A DNA stretch of 64,000 nt, from contig JAHLLA010000003.1 in NCBI GenBank assembly GCA_020444415.1, forward strand, positions 1-64,000, in the 5' to 3' direction. Position numbers and translations under genes: made by a program. Shown piece by piece: positions 8,297 through 17,314 of this stretch. A model generated the notes under the pieces. The model saw nothing but the letters and a program-made list of their open reading frames with translations. It had not been told where the DNA came from and made no database searches. Positions within the stretch are counted from its first letter, which is position 1. Each line of letters begins with the position of its first letter. Source of the stretch: Bacteroidota bacterium (GTDB lineage: Bacteria > Bacteroidota > Bacteroidia > Bacteroidales > F082).

Positions 8297-9436
8297 ATGA
8301 AAAAAATCATTTTAATCGCTGCCTTTATGATTAGCAGCATAATGATAGTAAATGCCGGTGATCATCAATATACCATTGGTGAGAAAGTAAGTTTTAAATC
8401 GGACATATTAAATGAAGAAAGGACCATACTGGTTTATCTGCCTGCAACTTACAATTTGTCAGATGCAGAATACCCGGTATTGTATCTGCTGGATGGGGGT
8501 TACCATTTTCACCATACATCCGGAATTGTTCAGTTTTTATCTTCCAATGGATTGATACCAGAGATGATAGTCGTGGGTATTACCAATGTTGACAGGAATC
8601 GTGATTTTACGCCCACAAATCTTTCGCAAAGACCTTCATCAGGAGGTGCAGAAAAATTTAGCGGATTTATTGCTGAAGAATTGTTCCCATTTATGGAACG
8701 GAATTACCGGGTCCAATCATATAATGTGCTGATGGGACATTCGTTGGGTGGTACTTTTGCTACCTATGCATTGCTCAATAATCCTGAGATGTTTAGCAGC
8801 TATATTTCCATCAGTCCCTACCTGATGTATGATAATAATATAATGGTAAGGGAAACGCAGGATAAATTGAAATCAAAATATCCGGAAGGGACTTCCTATT
8901 ATATGACCGTAGGCAACGAGCCAAACTATTTTGAGGCGCTTGATCAGTTCGAAAAAAGTATCGAAGAGAAGTCTCCTAAGGGACTCGATTTTAAGTATAT
9001 ACAAATGCTGGATGATGATCATGGGTCGGTGCCGCACTTGAGTATTTATAACGGCCTGCTATTTATTTATGATGGTTGGAAATTGGATGCTGAAAAATAC
9101 CAGGAAGGATTAGCAGCCGTAGATCAGCATTATAAAAACTTGTCAAAAAAATATGGTTATGAAATCACAACCCCTGAGTATATAATTAACCTACTGGGCT
9201 ATAATTACCTGACAAATGAAGATATTGAGAATGCGATTTCTGTATTTCTGGAAAATGTAAACCGCTTTCCTAATTCAGCCAATGTATATGATAGTTTAGG
9301 AGAAGCTTACGAAAAAAACGGACAGTTGGATAAGGCAGAAACCAATTATGCAAAATCTGTTGAGATTGCTGAAAAGAAAAAGCATCCTAATTTGAAGATT
9401 TATCAACAGAATTTAACGAGAGTTCAGGAGAAATAA
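8297..9436 (+). CDS. Secreted esterase (Esterase D/IroE-like) with TPR tail
   Basis: 379 residues. I chose the ATG that begins the signal peptide (MKKIILIAAFMISSIMIVNA); an in-frame TTG 45 bases upstream overlaps the previous gene. The putative-esterase fold shows YLLDGGYHF, nucleophile Ser149 in GHSLGG, and His242 in DDDHGSVPH. Residues ~310-370 look like a TPR pair (NSANVYDSLGEAYEKNGQLDKAE). Family members cleave siderophore esters, acyl-glutathione or sugar esters, so the substrate is open. It is probably periplasmic. Confidence 0.82.
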   Translation: MKKIILIAAFMISSIMIVNAGDHQYTIGEKVSFKSDILNEERTILVYLPATYNLSDAEYPVLYLLDGGYHFHHTSGIVQFLSSNGLIPEMIVVGITNVDRNRDFTPTNLSQRPSSGGAEKFSGFIAEELFPFMERNYRVQSYNVLMGHSLGGTFATYALLNNPEMFSSYISISPYLMYDNNIMVRETQDKLKSKYPEGTSYYMTVGNEPNYFEALDQFEKSIEEKSPKGLDFKYIQMLDDDHGSVPHLSIYNGLLFIYDGWKLDAEKYQEGLAAVDQHYKNLSKKYGYEITTPEYIINLLGYNYLTNEDIENAISVFLENVNRFPNSANVYDSLGEAYEKNGQLDKAETNYAKSVEIAEKKKHPNLKIYQQNLTRVQEK

Positions 9437-9451
9437 AGTAGCATATTTGAA

Positions 9452-10174
9452 TTAATTATTCGACCTTAACTCTCTCAAATACATCCCGATCGCATTGTCC
9501 AGCCCCAGGTAAAGCGCATCGCAGATTAATGCGTGGCCAATAGACACTTCCAGCAAGCCCGGAATTCTTTGTGCGAAGAATTTCAGGTTTTTTAGATTGA
9601 GATCATGGCCGGCATTAAGCCCAATGCCCAATTCGTTGGCTGCTATGGCAGCTTCAATAAAAGGCAGGATGGCTGCATCGCGGTCTGTTTCAAAATCTTT
9701 TGCAAAACTTTCGGTATACAATTCAACCCGGTTTGTTCCTGTTTCTTTAGCATGTGTCACCATTTGCACGTTCGCATCTACAAAAATGGAGGTGCGGATG
9801 CCAGCGTCCTGAAACTTGCCAATAATGTCCTGTAAGAATGATTTATGCTTTTTCGTATCCCATCCATGATCGGAGGTGAGCTGGTTCGGGTCATCAGGCA
9901 CGAGTGTCACCTGTTCGGGTTTGTGTTTTAAAACCAAAGAGATAAACTCAGGAGTTGGATTGCCTTCAATATTAAACTCGGTGGTAATCAAGGGACGGAT
10001 CAGTTCCACATCTTTACGCGTAATGTGCCGTTCATCAGGGCGTGGATGCACCGTGATTCCCTGGGCACCAAATCGTTCACAATCGATAGCCGCTTTTTGT
10101 AAATCAGGTAGGTTGCCGCCTCTGGCATTCCGTAAGGTGGCTATTTTATTGATATTGACACTTAATCGGGTCAT
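9452..10174 (-). CDS. pdxJ: Pyridoxine 5'-phosphate synthase
   Basis: 240 residues, full length for PdxJ, which condenses 3-amino-2-oxopropyl phosphate with deoxyxylulose 5-phosphate to make pyridoxine 5'-phosphate in the DXP-dependent vitamin B6 pathway. Family motifs are intact: SVNINKIATLRNARGG at the start, VHPRPDERHI (42-51), NIEGNPT with Glu70, QVTLVPDDPNQLTSDHGWD, and GLNAGHDLN near residue 200. It is divergent from dtd and convergent with the esterase. Confidence 0.97.
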   Translation of the reverse strand: MTRLSVNINKIATLRNARGGNLPDLQKAAIDCERFGAQGITVHPRPDERHITRKDVELIRPLITTEFNIEGNPTPEFISLVLKHKPEQVTLVPDDPNQLTSDHGWDTKKHKSFLQDIIGKFQDAGIRTSIFVDANVQMVTHAKETGTNRVELYTESFAKDFETDRDAAILPFIEAAIAANELGIGLNAGHDLNLKNLKFFAQRIPGLLEVSIGHALICDALYLGLDNAIGMYLRELRSNN

Positions 10175-10227
10175 ATTGCAGTTCTTTCCTGCAAAATTAA
10201 TAAATTGCAGTTCTTAAATACCCACAA

Positions 10228-10680
10228 ATGAGAGCAGTTATCCAACGTGTTTCACAAGCTTCAGTAAGCATTGATCAACAGCAAAAGTCAGCCATCAGGC
10301 AGGGGTTGTTGATATTACTGGGAATTGTTGATTTGGATACTTATGATGATATCGAATGGTTATGTAATAAAATCATCAATCTGAGAATATTTGATGATGA
10401 AAATGGTGTGATGAATCTGTCAGTTAAGGATGCGGGTGGTGACATCATCGTGGTAAGTCAGTTTACACTGCACGCATGCACAAAAAAAGGGAACCGGCCA
10501 TCCTACATCAAAGCAGCAAAACCAAATGTAGCCATTCCGTTGTATGAACATTTTAATAAAGAACTTGAAAAACTATTGGGAAAATCTGTCGGAACCGGAG
10601 AATTTGGAGCTATGATGGAAGTGGCCCTGGTAAATGATGGTCCTGTTACGATCATCATTGATACAAAAAACAAAGAGTGA
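10228..10680 (+). CDS. dtd: D-aminoacyl-tRNA deacylase
   Basis: 150 residues, the usual DTD length. The enzyme hydrolyses D-aminoacyl-tRNAs (and Gly-tRNAAla), keeping D-amino acids out of proteins. Visible signatures are MRAVIQRVSQASV at the N-terminus, SQFT (77-80), KGNRPSY, GEFGAMM (124-130) and the cross-subunit NDGPVT (136-141). It is cytoplasmic and homodimeric by family. A LacI-type operator candidate for the next gene lies 10 bases after its stop. Confidence 0.96.
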   Translation: MRAVIQRVSQASVSIDQQQKSAIRQGLLILLGIVDLDTYDDIEWLCNKIINLRIFDDENGVMNLSVKDAGGDIIVVSQFTLHACTKKGNRPSYIKAAKPNVAIPLYEHFNKELEKLLGKSVGTGEFGAMMEVALVNDGPVTIIIDTKNKE

Positions 10681-10689
10681 CACCTTCTG

Positions 10690-10699
10690 CAATCGTTTG
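10690..10699. promoter_or_regulatory. Candidate LacI-family operator upstream of MFS transporter
   Basis: CAATCGTTTG, an exact match to the CG-centred palindrome CAAwCGwTTG. It recurs exactly at 20575 and with one mismatch at 23072, 33028 and 40459. Its centre is 103.5 bp upstream of the proposed -7 box of the transporter gene. The regulator gene in this window is the likely binder (inference). Confidence 0.55.
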
Positions 10700-10770
10700 T
10701 TATACATATTACAATCTGATTTGAAGCAGATTAAGTGTAATTTTTAAAAGTGGATTATTTACATGAAAAG

Positions 10771-10805
10771 TTTGATCGAATATTAATTGAAATGCATTAA
10801 TTTCG
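10771..10805 (+). promoter_or_regulatory. Candidate promoter of sugar MFS gene
   Basis: TTTG at 10771 and TAATTTCG at 10798 resemble the Bacteroidota -33/-7 elements (TAnnTTTG, one mismatch in the -7). The spacer is slightly long. The start codon follows 23 bases after the -7 box. Confidence 0.4.
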
Positions 10806-10828
10806 GCATTCTTACATAAACAGATCGT

Positions 10829-12130
10829 ATGAAAAGTAAACCACGCTTAAGTTTTTGGCAGATTTGGAATATGAGTGTCGGATTCCTGGGTATCCAGTTC
10901 GGTTTTGCACTGCAAAATGCAAATGCTTCCAGGATACTTTTAACCTTTGGTGCCGACCTACACCACTTATCCTGGTTCTGGTTGGTGGCTCCAATAACCG
11001 GAATGGTTGTCCAGCCGATTATCGGCTATTTTAGTGATAAAACCTGGAATCGATTGGGGAGAAGAAGGCCTTACTTCCTGGCAGGTGCCATGCTTGCCAG
11101 CGCGGCACTGATTATGATGCCCAATGCGCCCCACCTGGCAAATTTTATCGCCCCGATGTTTATTGGAGGCGGCCTTTTAATGATCATGGATGCATCATTC
11201 AATATTTCCATGGAGCCTTTCCGGGCATTGGTTGCCGACAAACTTCCCGATGAGCAACATACGCTGGGATTTTCGGTGCAAACCGTATTGATTGGGATTG
11301 GAGCAGTTGTTGGCTCATGGTTACCCTACATATTGGGTAATTGGATGGGAATACCCAAAGAAGCTTCAGGGGAAGGTTTGGTGCCTCCCAATGTGGTATA
11401 CTCTTTTTATTTTGGTGCGGCGGTTCTTATTGCCACCATCATTTGGACCATAGCCTCCACCAAAGAATATCCCCCTGAATTTTACGAAGACGAAGAAAAA
11501 GAGGAAGAAAAGACAAAAGGCATCAAGATTCCCAAGAAAATGTGGCAATTACTGCTGGTACAATTTTTTTCATGGTTTGCCCTTTTTTCGATGTGGGTGT
11601 ATACAACCCCGGCTGTGGCCGAGCATTTTTATGGGACCAGTGATCCCAATTCGGCAGCCTATCAGGATGCCGGAAACTGGGTTGGAATTTTATTTGGTAT
11701 TTACAACGGGGTCTCGGCTATTGTTGCCCTTATGTTGCCTTACGTGGCTAAGTTCATTACACGGCGCTTGACACACCTGGCAGCATTGACATTGGGCGGA
11801 CTTTCGTTTTTATCATTCGCCCTGATTCATGATCCGGTTATGCTTATCATACCTATGATTGGTATTGGAATAGCCTGGGCAAGTATACTGGCAATGCCTT
11901 ATGCCATGCTTGCGAATTCCATCCCACCCAAACAAATGGGTATTTTTATGGGTTTATTCAATATGTCCATTACCATCCCACAGATTGTAAATGGTATTTT
12001 CGGTGGGCTTATCCTTAAATATGTATTTGATGGCAACCCCTTGTTGTCCATTTTAATGGCAGGTGTATTGATGATACTGGGCGGTTTGAGTGTATTGTTT
12101 ATCAAAGATAAAGTAGAAGAAGTTGTTTAA
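10829..12130 (+). CDS. MFS sugar transporter (GPH/SLC45-like, maltose type)
   Basis: 433 residues with about twelve membrane segments, in the inner membrane. It opens with FWQIWNMSVGFLGIQFGFALQNANASRIL, followed by QPIIGYFSDKTWNRLGRRRPYFL, the conserved MFS loop 2-3 motif in the form used by SLC45/GPH disaccharide carriers. A charged central loop (EDEEKEEEKTKG) divides the halves. Bacteroidota maltose loci use such carriers to bring maltose or other glucosides from periplasm to cytoplasm. The LacI-type operator candidate in front ties it to the starch genes 10-30 kb away. Substrate is inferred. Confidence 0.82.
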   Translation: MKSKPRLSFWQIWNMSVGFLGIQFGFALQNANASRILLTFGADLHHLSWFWLVAPITGMVVQPIIGYFSDKTWNRLGRRRPYFLAGAMLASAALIMMPNAPHLANFIAPMFIGGGLLMIMDASFNISMEPFRALVADKLPDEQHTLGFSVQTVLIGIGAVVGSWLPYILGNWMGIPKEASGEGLVPPNVVYSFYFGAAVLIATIIWTIASTKEYPPEFYEDEEKEEEKTKGIKIPKKMWQLLLVQFFSWFALFSMWVYTTPAVAEHFYGTSDPNSAAYQDAGNWVGILFGIYNGVSAIVALMLPYVAKFITRRLTHLAALTLGGLSFLSFALIHDPVMLIIPMIGIGIAWASILAMPYAMLANSIPPKQMGIFMGLFNMSITIPQIVNGIFGGLILKYVFDGNPLLSILMAGVLMILGGLSVLFIKDKVEEVV

Positions 12131-12131
12131 T

Positions 12132-12170
12132 AAAAAAACACGAGCCCTGAAGTCAGAATTCGTGTTTTTT
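12132..12170. terminator. Bidirectional terminator
   Basis: Inverted repeat AAAAACACGA ... TCGTGTTTTT with A-run and T-run flanks sits between convergent genes and can serve both the MFS gene and the propeller-protein gene. The loop is long (about 15 nt). Confidence 0.7.
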
Positions 12171-12186
12171 AAAATATAATTCTTAA

Positions 12187-13362
12187 TTACTTGACAACAA
12201 TTTTTCCTGTTCCAGTATGATTTGATTCAGAACTGATCTGAAATAAGTAAATTCCCGGATGCAGATTTCCGCGTTTTATAGCAATGCCTTCTTTCGAAAG
12301 GGAATAATCCAGATTAACTTGTTTACCCGTGATGTCAAAAACAGTAAAAGAAACAGATTCAGGTTTTTCGATCTTCAATTCAATAAAACCATTTGTTTCT
12401 ATGGGGTTTGGTCGGCAGACAAGCAATGAATTTGCAGTTTCCGGATCATCAATACCCAAATTACTACAGCTTATAACCATCATTTTATCCGAGCCATCCG
12501 GGTTCATTTTATTAATATCCCATTTGTAATCCGGATTGGGCTGATCATTGGCGTAATATATTTGGGATCCGTCAGGAGAGTAACAAGCGGAATAGCTGTA
12601 TTTCTCACCATTGGTCAACCTGTTCCAATCGCCACCAGCAGGATCACAAGTTACGATATCTGTATAGCCGCCATAACCGGTCCATTCAGAAGTTGTGAAA
12701 ATCAATCTTCCTCCATCCGGCCTGAAATTTAAATAGGATTCAGCATATCCAAACTCATTGGGTGGCGTAATTTCTTTCCAGTCGGTACCATCAATATTCA
12801 TCCTCATAATGTGGTTGTCGGCATTGAATCCTTCCAGAAAATAAATTTGATCACCCGAGGGATTAAATATAGGTGCACTTTGCCAGTAAGCACCGGATTC
12901 ATTTGTTAATTGGACCCTTCCCGTGCCATCCGCATTCATGATAAAGATTTCGGGATAATTGGAGTCGTCCCAGGCATCAAAAACAATCAATTCACCGCTG
13001 GGTGAAAAGCAGGGCATGCCATCATAACGATTGTTTTCAGTAAGCCTGGTTAAGTTGCTGCCATCCACATCAATCATATAGATTTCTGCTGTGGATCCAT
13101 AGCCTTCTGCCTGAAAAACAAGTTTATTTCCATCCGGGCTCAATCTCGGATGCAATTCAACAAAATCAGTTGAAGTTATGCGTTGCACATCGGTGCCGTT
13201 GATGTTACTCCGATAGATCTTATATGAACCAGAACGGTCAGAAGTAAAATAGATGTAATTGCCATCGGGCGATACAGAAGGAAAATAATTTGAACACACC
13301 TCTTGTCCAAAGGAAGCGATCGAAAATAATAAAACAAAAAAGAATGGTAAAAGTTTCTTCAT
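12187..13362 (-). CDS. TolB-like WD40/PD40 beta-propeller protein with T9SS sorting domain
   Basis: 391 residues. A signal peptide (MKKLLPFFFVLLFSIASFGQ) is followed by six or so PD40 repeats (FPSVSPDGNYIYFTSDRSG, PRLSPDGNKLVF, CFSPSGELIVFDAW, YSPDGSQIYYAND), forming a TolB-type propeller. The final ~75 residues are a T9SS sorting domain (CRPNPIETNGFIELKI ... GKIVVK). It is probably secreted or surface-bound. Such propellers usually bind proteins or glycans; no catalytic motif is visible. Confidence 0.85.
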   Translation of the reverse strand: MKKLLPFFFVLLFSIASFGQEVCSNYFPSVSPDGNYIYFTSDRSGSYKIYRSNINGTDVQRITSTDFVELHPRLSPDGNKLVFQAEGYGSTAEIYMIDVDGSNLTRLTENNRYDGMPCFSPSGELIVFDAWDDSNYPEIFIMNADGTGRVQLTNESGAYWQSAPIFNPSGDQIYFLEGFNADNHIMRMNIDGTDWKEITPPNEFGYAESYLNFRPDGGRLIFTTSEWTGYGGYTDIVTCDPAGGDWNRLTNGEKYSYSACYSPDGSQIYYANDQPNPDYKWDINKMNPDGSDKMMVISCSNLGIDDPETANSLLVCRPNPIETNGFIELKIEKPESVSFTVFDITGKQVNLDYSLSKEGIAIKRGNLHPGIYLFQISSESNHTGTGKIVVK

Positions 13363-13823
13363 ATCAATTTGGTTTTGGTTATGTGCCTAAAGGTATAAAA
13401 AAAGTTAACTATCTAACAATAAGCTGGTCTAAAAAATACGGATGTATTTTCTAAAGCAAAGAATCATGATCTTGAAAATATTGAAATAATTCTAAAATTA
13501 TAATAAAGAAAAAACAATGGTTTAATTGCCGCGTTTGCATTTAGCTTGGCTGTTTGTGTGCATGCTCTTGACTACATGATAGTATCGGAGTTATTACAAA
13601 CAGATATGCAATTCAATTTGTGTTCTGAATAAACTTTTATGTGCCTGTGCGATTAAATTTTGAAAACCCAATACTGGATTTCTTTTTTACATATTTGCTT
13701 TCGTCTACAATGAATTAATTTCGCTTACGTTATTTATACTTAGGTAATTAATCAATTTTTTAATTAAATTTGAGAGGCGCATATAAAACAAGTTAGCCGT
13801 TTGTATAAAAAAAATCTATTATT
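13363..13823. other. Intergenic region with divergent promoters
   Basis: 461 bases, very AT-rich, between divergent genes. A -7-like TACCTTTA (minus strand, 13388-13395) lies 25 bases before the propeller gene. TAAATTTG (plus strand, 13765-13772) is an exact TAnnTTTG match 51 bases before the PIG-L gene. No convincing reading frame or RNA structure was seen. Confidence 0.5.
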
Positions 13824-14708
13824 ATGAGAACTATAAAATTGATAACATTAGTGGTTTTAATTACTACTATGGCTGCATGCACCTATAAACCAACCATTGA
13901 AGATCTTAAAAAATTTGCCGCCACAGAGAACTATCCGGAAGATAGTTATTTGGATACCGTGGCTAATAAAAGAGCCTTAGTAATAGTTGCGCATGATGAC
14001 GATGATTGCATGATGTCAGGAACAATTGCCAAACTAACAGCAAATGGCTGGACGATCAGGCAGCTAAGCTTTGAGCTGCATCATATGCCCGGAGAGAATA
14101 AAAATCCTGCACATATTATTTGCGAGGGTTCCGAAAAAATATTAGAAGACTGTCTTTATCGCCCGGGGGAAGACACAGTGAAATATCCCTATATGCCGAT
14201 ACCTTATGATGAGATTAAAAACCAGTATCTTAATGAAAAAGTAGCGGATGCTTTAATAACACAAATAAACGAATTTAATCCCTCTGTACTATTCACGCTT
14301 GATAATATTAAAGGAGGGTATGGTCATCCGGATCATATTTTTTTAAGTCAACTGGTTTTGGATTTATTCAATGAAGGCAAAATTAATGCGCAATGGATTT
14401 ATCAGAGTGTTTTAACAAAACACGTGGAAACAGAGATAGATAAATATATGATACCAAAAATGGAAAAATGGGGTTATCCGCAGGCGAGCCCGGCAGCAAA
14501 CGAATTATATGGCATTGAAGGAATGCCTGAAGCAGACGTTCAAATTAATATTGAAGACCAGGCAGAAACAAAGATGGCCTACCTAAGGGCATACCCGGAG
14601 AGTGTTAGGAGAAACCTGAGAAAATTTCTTATCTATTACGAAGATTTTGATGCTGAAACTTTTTTCTCCGTTTGGGATCGAGAGTTTTTTAGGGTGATCG
14701 AAAAATAA
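13824..14708 (+). CDS. PIG-L family deacetylase, lipoprotein
   Basis: 294 residues. A lipoprotein signal ends in the lipobox MAAC (Cys19). The PIG-L/LmbE zinc site appears as AHDDDDCMMSG (residues ~56-66), corresponding to the usual PHPDDE, and as GHPDH near residue 170. Enzymes of this family remove N-acetyl groups from GlcNAc-containing substrates; the substrate here is unknown. The first motif departs from the usual Pro-His-Pro-Asp-Asp-Glu order but keeps His and Asp ligands. Monocistronic by spacing. Confidence 0.82.
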   Translation: MRTIKLITLVVLITTMAACTYKPTIEDLKKFAATENYPEDSYLDTVANKRALVIVAHDDDDCMMSGTIAKLTANGWTIRQLSFELHHMPGENKNPAHIICEGSEKILEDCLYRPGEDTVKYPYMPIPYDEIKNQYLNEKVADALITQINEFNPSVLFTLDNIKGGYGHPDHIFLSQLVLDLFNEGKINAQWIYQSVLTKHVETEIDKYMIPKMEKWGYPQASPAANELYGIEGMPEADVQINIEDQAETKMAYLRAYPESVRRNLRKFLIYYEDFDAETFFSVWDREFFRVIEK

Positions 14709-14855
14709 TACCAAACCGCTGACTCGGGAATAATAAGCTACTGATTGATTTGAAAATAGAAAACTAATACAAGCCCATAACATCTGTCGATGAATGGCGA
14801 ATGAGTACAAGACTAAAAATGAAATAATTCGTAAACCTTTTTTAAACCGATACTC

Positions 14856-15179
14856 ATGTGGGATGAAAAATTAAAAATATACGATGACCTGGTGGCCATG
14901 TGCCCACGTTTTATACGAAAAGGGAAGACCGTGCCCAGCACCACGGCTAACGGGCGGATGTTCTCTATGTTAAACAAAGCTGGTGAAATTGGTATACGAT
15001 TCTCAAAAGAAGTACAAAAAAAATATATGGAAGCATATAATACGACTTTTTATACATCATATAATTCTGTCATGCATGGCTACATTCTGGTAACAGATGA
15101 AATGTTAAAAGACCAGCAGAATGTTGTCTCACTACTGGATGAAAGTTTTGATTACGTAATGAGCCTTGAACCAAAATAA
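14856..15179 (+). CDS. Small protein, possibly TfoX-N/YjbR-like
   Basis: 107 residues, no signal peptide. The central segment TTANGRMFSMLNKAGEIGIRFSKEVQKKYME resembles the TfoX N-terminal fold (a short beta hairpin followed by a ligand-like strand pair), and the two following genes belong to the TfoX-N and DUF1801 families. The assignment is tentative. It lies 13 bases upstream of the TfoX-N gene, in the same direction. Confidence 0.55.
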   Translation: MWDEKLKIYDDLVAMCPRFIRKGKTVPSTTANGRMFSMLNKAGEIGIRFSKEVQKKYMEAYNTTFYTSYNSVMHGYILVTDEMLKDQQNVVSLLDESFDYVMSLEPK

Positions 15180-15192
15180 AAAGATAGAGATT

Positions 15193-15531
15193 ATGGCATC
15201 AAGTAAAGAATTCGTAGATTTTGTGGTGGACCAGATTGAAAACGCCGGTGAGATCACCACTAAAAGTATGTTCGGGGAATATGGCATATTCTCAAATGGA
15301 AAAATATTCGGGTTGATCTGCGATAACAAATTATTTATCAAACCTACCCAGGCGGGCCGTACTTTCATAAAAGATGTGGTTGAAGCGCCACCTTACAAAG
15401 GAGCGAAACCAAGCTTCCTGGTTGAAGATAAAATTGAAGACCGGGAATGGCTCAGCGAACTGGTAAGAGTTACGCTGAAAGAACTTCCTGAGCCTAAACC
15501 CAGGAAAAGGAAACCTAAAAAGAAATTGTAA
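15193..15531 (+). CDS. TfoX N-terminal domain protein
   Basis: 112 residues from the ATG; an in-frame TTG 27 bases earlier overlaps the previous gene. The TfoX_N pattern is clear: KSMFGEYGIFSNGKIFGLICDNKLFIKPTQAGR. The C-terminus is a basic tail (PKPRKRKPKKKL). TfoX/Sxy regulates competence in gammaproteobacteria, but stand-alone TfoX_N proteins have no proven role. It lacks the C-terminal TfoX domain. Confidence 0.8.
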   Translation: MASSKEFVDFVVDQIENAGEITTKSMFGEYGIFSNGKIFGLICDNKLFIKPTQAGRTFIKDVVEAPPYKGAKPSFLVEDKIEDREWLSELVRVTLKELPEPKPRKRKPKKKL

Positions 15532-15540
15532 AAAGTGCAG

Positions 15541-15978
15541 ATGAAAGCCTTAGAAATTACAACAGACCCTGAAGTTGAATTGTTATTCAACAAGTACAAC
15601 AAACGGGTTCGTCAGAAACTATTGAATCTCCGCCGGATCATTTTAGAAACAGCTAACGAGTCGGAGGAAATAAAAAGTATGGAGGAAACCTTAAAATGGG
15701 GCGAGCCGAGCTACCTGGTAAAGAACGGGAGTACCCTGAGAATTGACTGGAAAGAAAAGAAGCCGGAACAGTACGCCATGTATTTTAAATGCACCAGCAA
15801 GCTGGTACCCACTTTCAAAGCGATCTATCAAAGAACATTTGAGTTTGAAGGAAATCGTGCCATTGTTTTTCAAATGAATGCAGAAATTCCTAAAGCTGAA
15901 TTGAAGAACTGCATTCGGATCGCTTTGACCTATCACAAGGTCAAACACCTACCGTTGCTTGGTATGGATAAAAAATAA
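15541..15978 (+). CDS. DUF1801 (YdhG-like) protein
   Basis: 145 residues from the ATG 9 bases after the preceding stop. DUF1801 features are EEIKSMEETLKWGEPSYL (~44-61) and the strand pair AMYFKCTSKLVPTFKAIY, followed by RIALTYHKVKHLPLL. The fold is small alpha/beta; the function is not established, though such proteins often travel with TfoX_N or DUF1697 genes. Convergent with the kinase-like gene that follows. Confidence 0.78.
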   Translation: MKALEITTDPEVELLFNKYNKRVRQKLLNLRRIILETANESEEIKSMEETLKWGEPSYLVKNGSTLRIDWKEKKPEQYAMYFKCTSKLVPTFKAIYQRTFEFEGNRAIVFQMNAEIPKAELKNCIRIALTYHKVKHLPLLGMDKK

Positions 15979-16024
15979 AATAAAGGGTTTTCTTGTCCTG
16001 GAATTTCTATAAGCAACCACTTAA

Positions 16025-16663
16025 CTATTTAGCCGGTACCACTTTATAATCCATATTTACAAACAGGTCCGCTTTTGGTTTGATGGACAGCACCTGCTGG
16101 TGTTCTTGCTCCAGCACCCGCATACGGTATTCATTCTGGGGCTCTTTACCACGGTCTTTCTGGGCTTTTTTGGTTTCGTGGTAAGTCAATTCAATGTAAA
16201 CCCGCAAATCGACCCCTTCGGTATTGATGGCGTACAATCCATCGATGATCAGCATATCAATACCCTTGAAATTGGTGGTGAGTTGATCGATCTGCTCCGT
16301 TACCAGGTCAACGCAGGGCATGGTAGAAGTACGGTCATTTTTAAAATCATCAATTACGCGGTTGATTTCATCCCATTTATATTCACTTAATCCAACCACG
16401 TTTTCAATACCATTGTCAACGCGCCATTTGGTTCTTTCAAGTGGTAAGGTATTGTAAAAGTTGTCGATATGGACAGGTTTAGCGAAAATGCCTTGTTTGC
16501 GCAGGTCTTTGGCGATCACATGCGTTAACTCTGATTTTCCGGAACCCGATTCGCCGGAGATAGCCACAATAAATTTGTCTTTCCTGTTGTTGAGAATTTC
16601 TTCAACAATAACCGCTGCAGCTTCGCGATGCTTGTCCTGGATTAATAAAACGTCTTCAAGCAT
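16025..16663 (-). CDS. Uridine kinase-like P-loop kinase (copy 2)
   Basis: 212 residues. Walker A GESGSGKS near residue 36-43, then HIDNFYNTLPLERTKWR, the phosphate-acceptor side of the uridine kinase/phosphoribulokinase family, and hhhhDGLYA (MLIIDGLYAI) as Walker B region. The lid region RGKEPQNEYRMRVLEQEHQQV is arginine-rich. It is the same length as, and clearly a paralogue of, the gene 9 bases upstream. The tight operon with the phosphoglucomutase-GH65 fusion suggests a sugar or nucleoside substrate tied to glucan breakdown, not proven. Confidence 0.75.
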   Translation of the reverse strand: MLEDVLLIQDKHREAAAVIVEEILNNRKDKFIVAISGESGSGKSELTHVIAKDLRKQGIFAKPVHIDNFYNTLPLERTKWRVDNGIENVVGLSEYKWDEINRVIDDFKNDRTSTMPCVDLVTEQIDQLTTNFKGIDMLIIDGLYAINTEGVDLRVYIELTYHETKKAQKDRGKEPQNEYRMRVLEQEHQQVLSIKPKADLFVNMDYKVVPAK

Positions 16664-16672
16664 ATCTTTGAT

Positions 16673-17311
16673 TTATAAATGATAATTTAAAAATAAATTG
16701 AAATCAATATAATAATCAGCCTTATTTTTCTGGCTTTGAACCGCCTCATGTTCTTTCTCCAGTATTTTATTCCTGAAACTGTCCATTACTTCTTTCCCTG
16801 TATATTTCTGTGATTCGTAGGTTTCTCGGTAAGTAAGCTCCATGAATATCTTATAATCGATGTGCTTGCAGTAAAAAGCATACAGTCCACTGATAATGAG
16901 CACTTCAATGTCTTTAAAATCCGTGGTAACTTCATCTACCAAGTCGGTATGCAGATCCACCTGCGGCATGGTCATTTTTTTCCCATCCAGGAAACTTTGA
17001 ATCGTTTTTTCGATCAATTCCCAATCATATTCCTCAACACCTACTTCGCTGATACCGTGTTTTTGTCGCCACGCCCTTCTTTCGAGAGGTGGTACCTTGT
17101 AAAAATCTACCAGGTCGATACTTTTAGAAGGAATTCCTTTTATTTTAAACATGCGGCCCAGCAAATAAGCCAGTGTGGTTTTGCCTGAACTCACTTCACC
17201 GGCTATAGCAATGATATATTTTTTCTTGTCAATTTTTTGAGAAATCTTCTCAAAAACCAATTCGGCGGCCTGCGTATGGTGTCCCTTTATGGTGATAACG
17301 TCGTTAAGCAT
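16673..17311 (-). CDS. Uridine kinase-like P-loop kinase (copy 1)
   Basis: 212 residues. Walker A GEVSSGKT near residue 38-45, then DLVDFYKVPPLERRAWR, and LIISGLYAFY at the Walker B position, where the usual Asp before Gly is replaced by Ser. The lid holds KYTGKEVMDSFRNKILEKEHEAV. It begins 3 bases after the stop of the phosphoglucomutase-GH65 gene and is followed by its paralogue after 9 bases, so all three form one operon. The changed Walker B residue may mean altered activity; this needs an assay. Confidence 0.75.
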   Translation of the reverse strand: MLNDVITIKGHHTQAAELVFEKISQKIDKKKYIIAIAGEVSSGKTTLAYLLGRMFKIKGIPSKSIDLVDFYKVPPLERRAWRQKHGISEVGVEEYDWELIEKTIQSFLDGKKMTMPQVDLHTDLVDEVTTDFKDIEVLIISGLYAFYCKHIDYKIFMELTYRETYESQKYTGKEVMDSFRNKILEKEHEAVQSQKNKADYYIDFNLFLNYHL

Positions 17312-17314
17312 AAT

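Noticed and set aside
16025-17311. Maltokinase (Pep2-like) role for the two P-loop kinases, forming a TreS-GlgE pathway
   Set aside because: They belong to the uridine kinase fold, not the aminoglycoside-phosphotransferase-like fold of Pep2, and no glgE is present.
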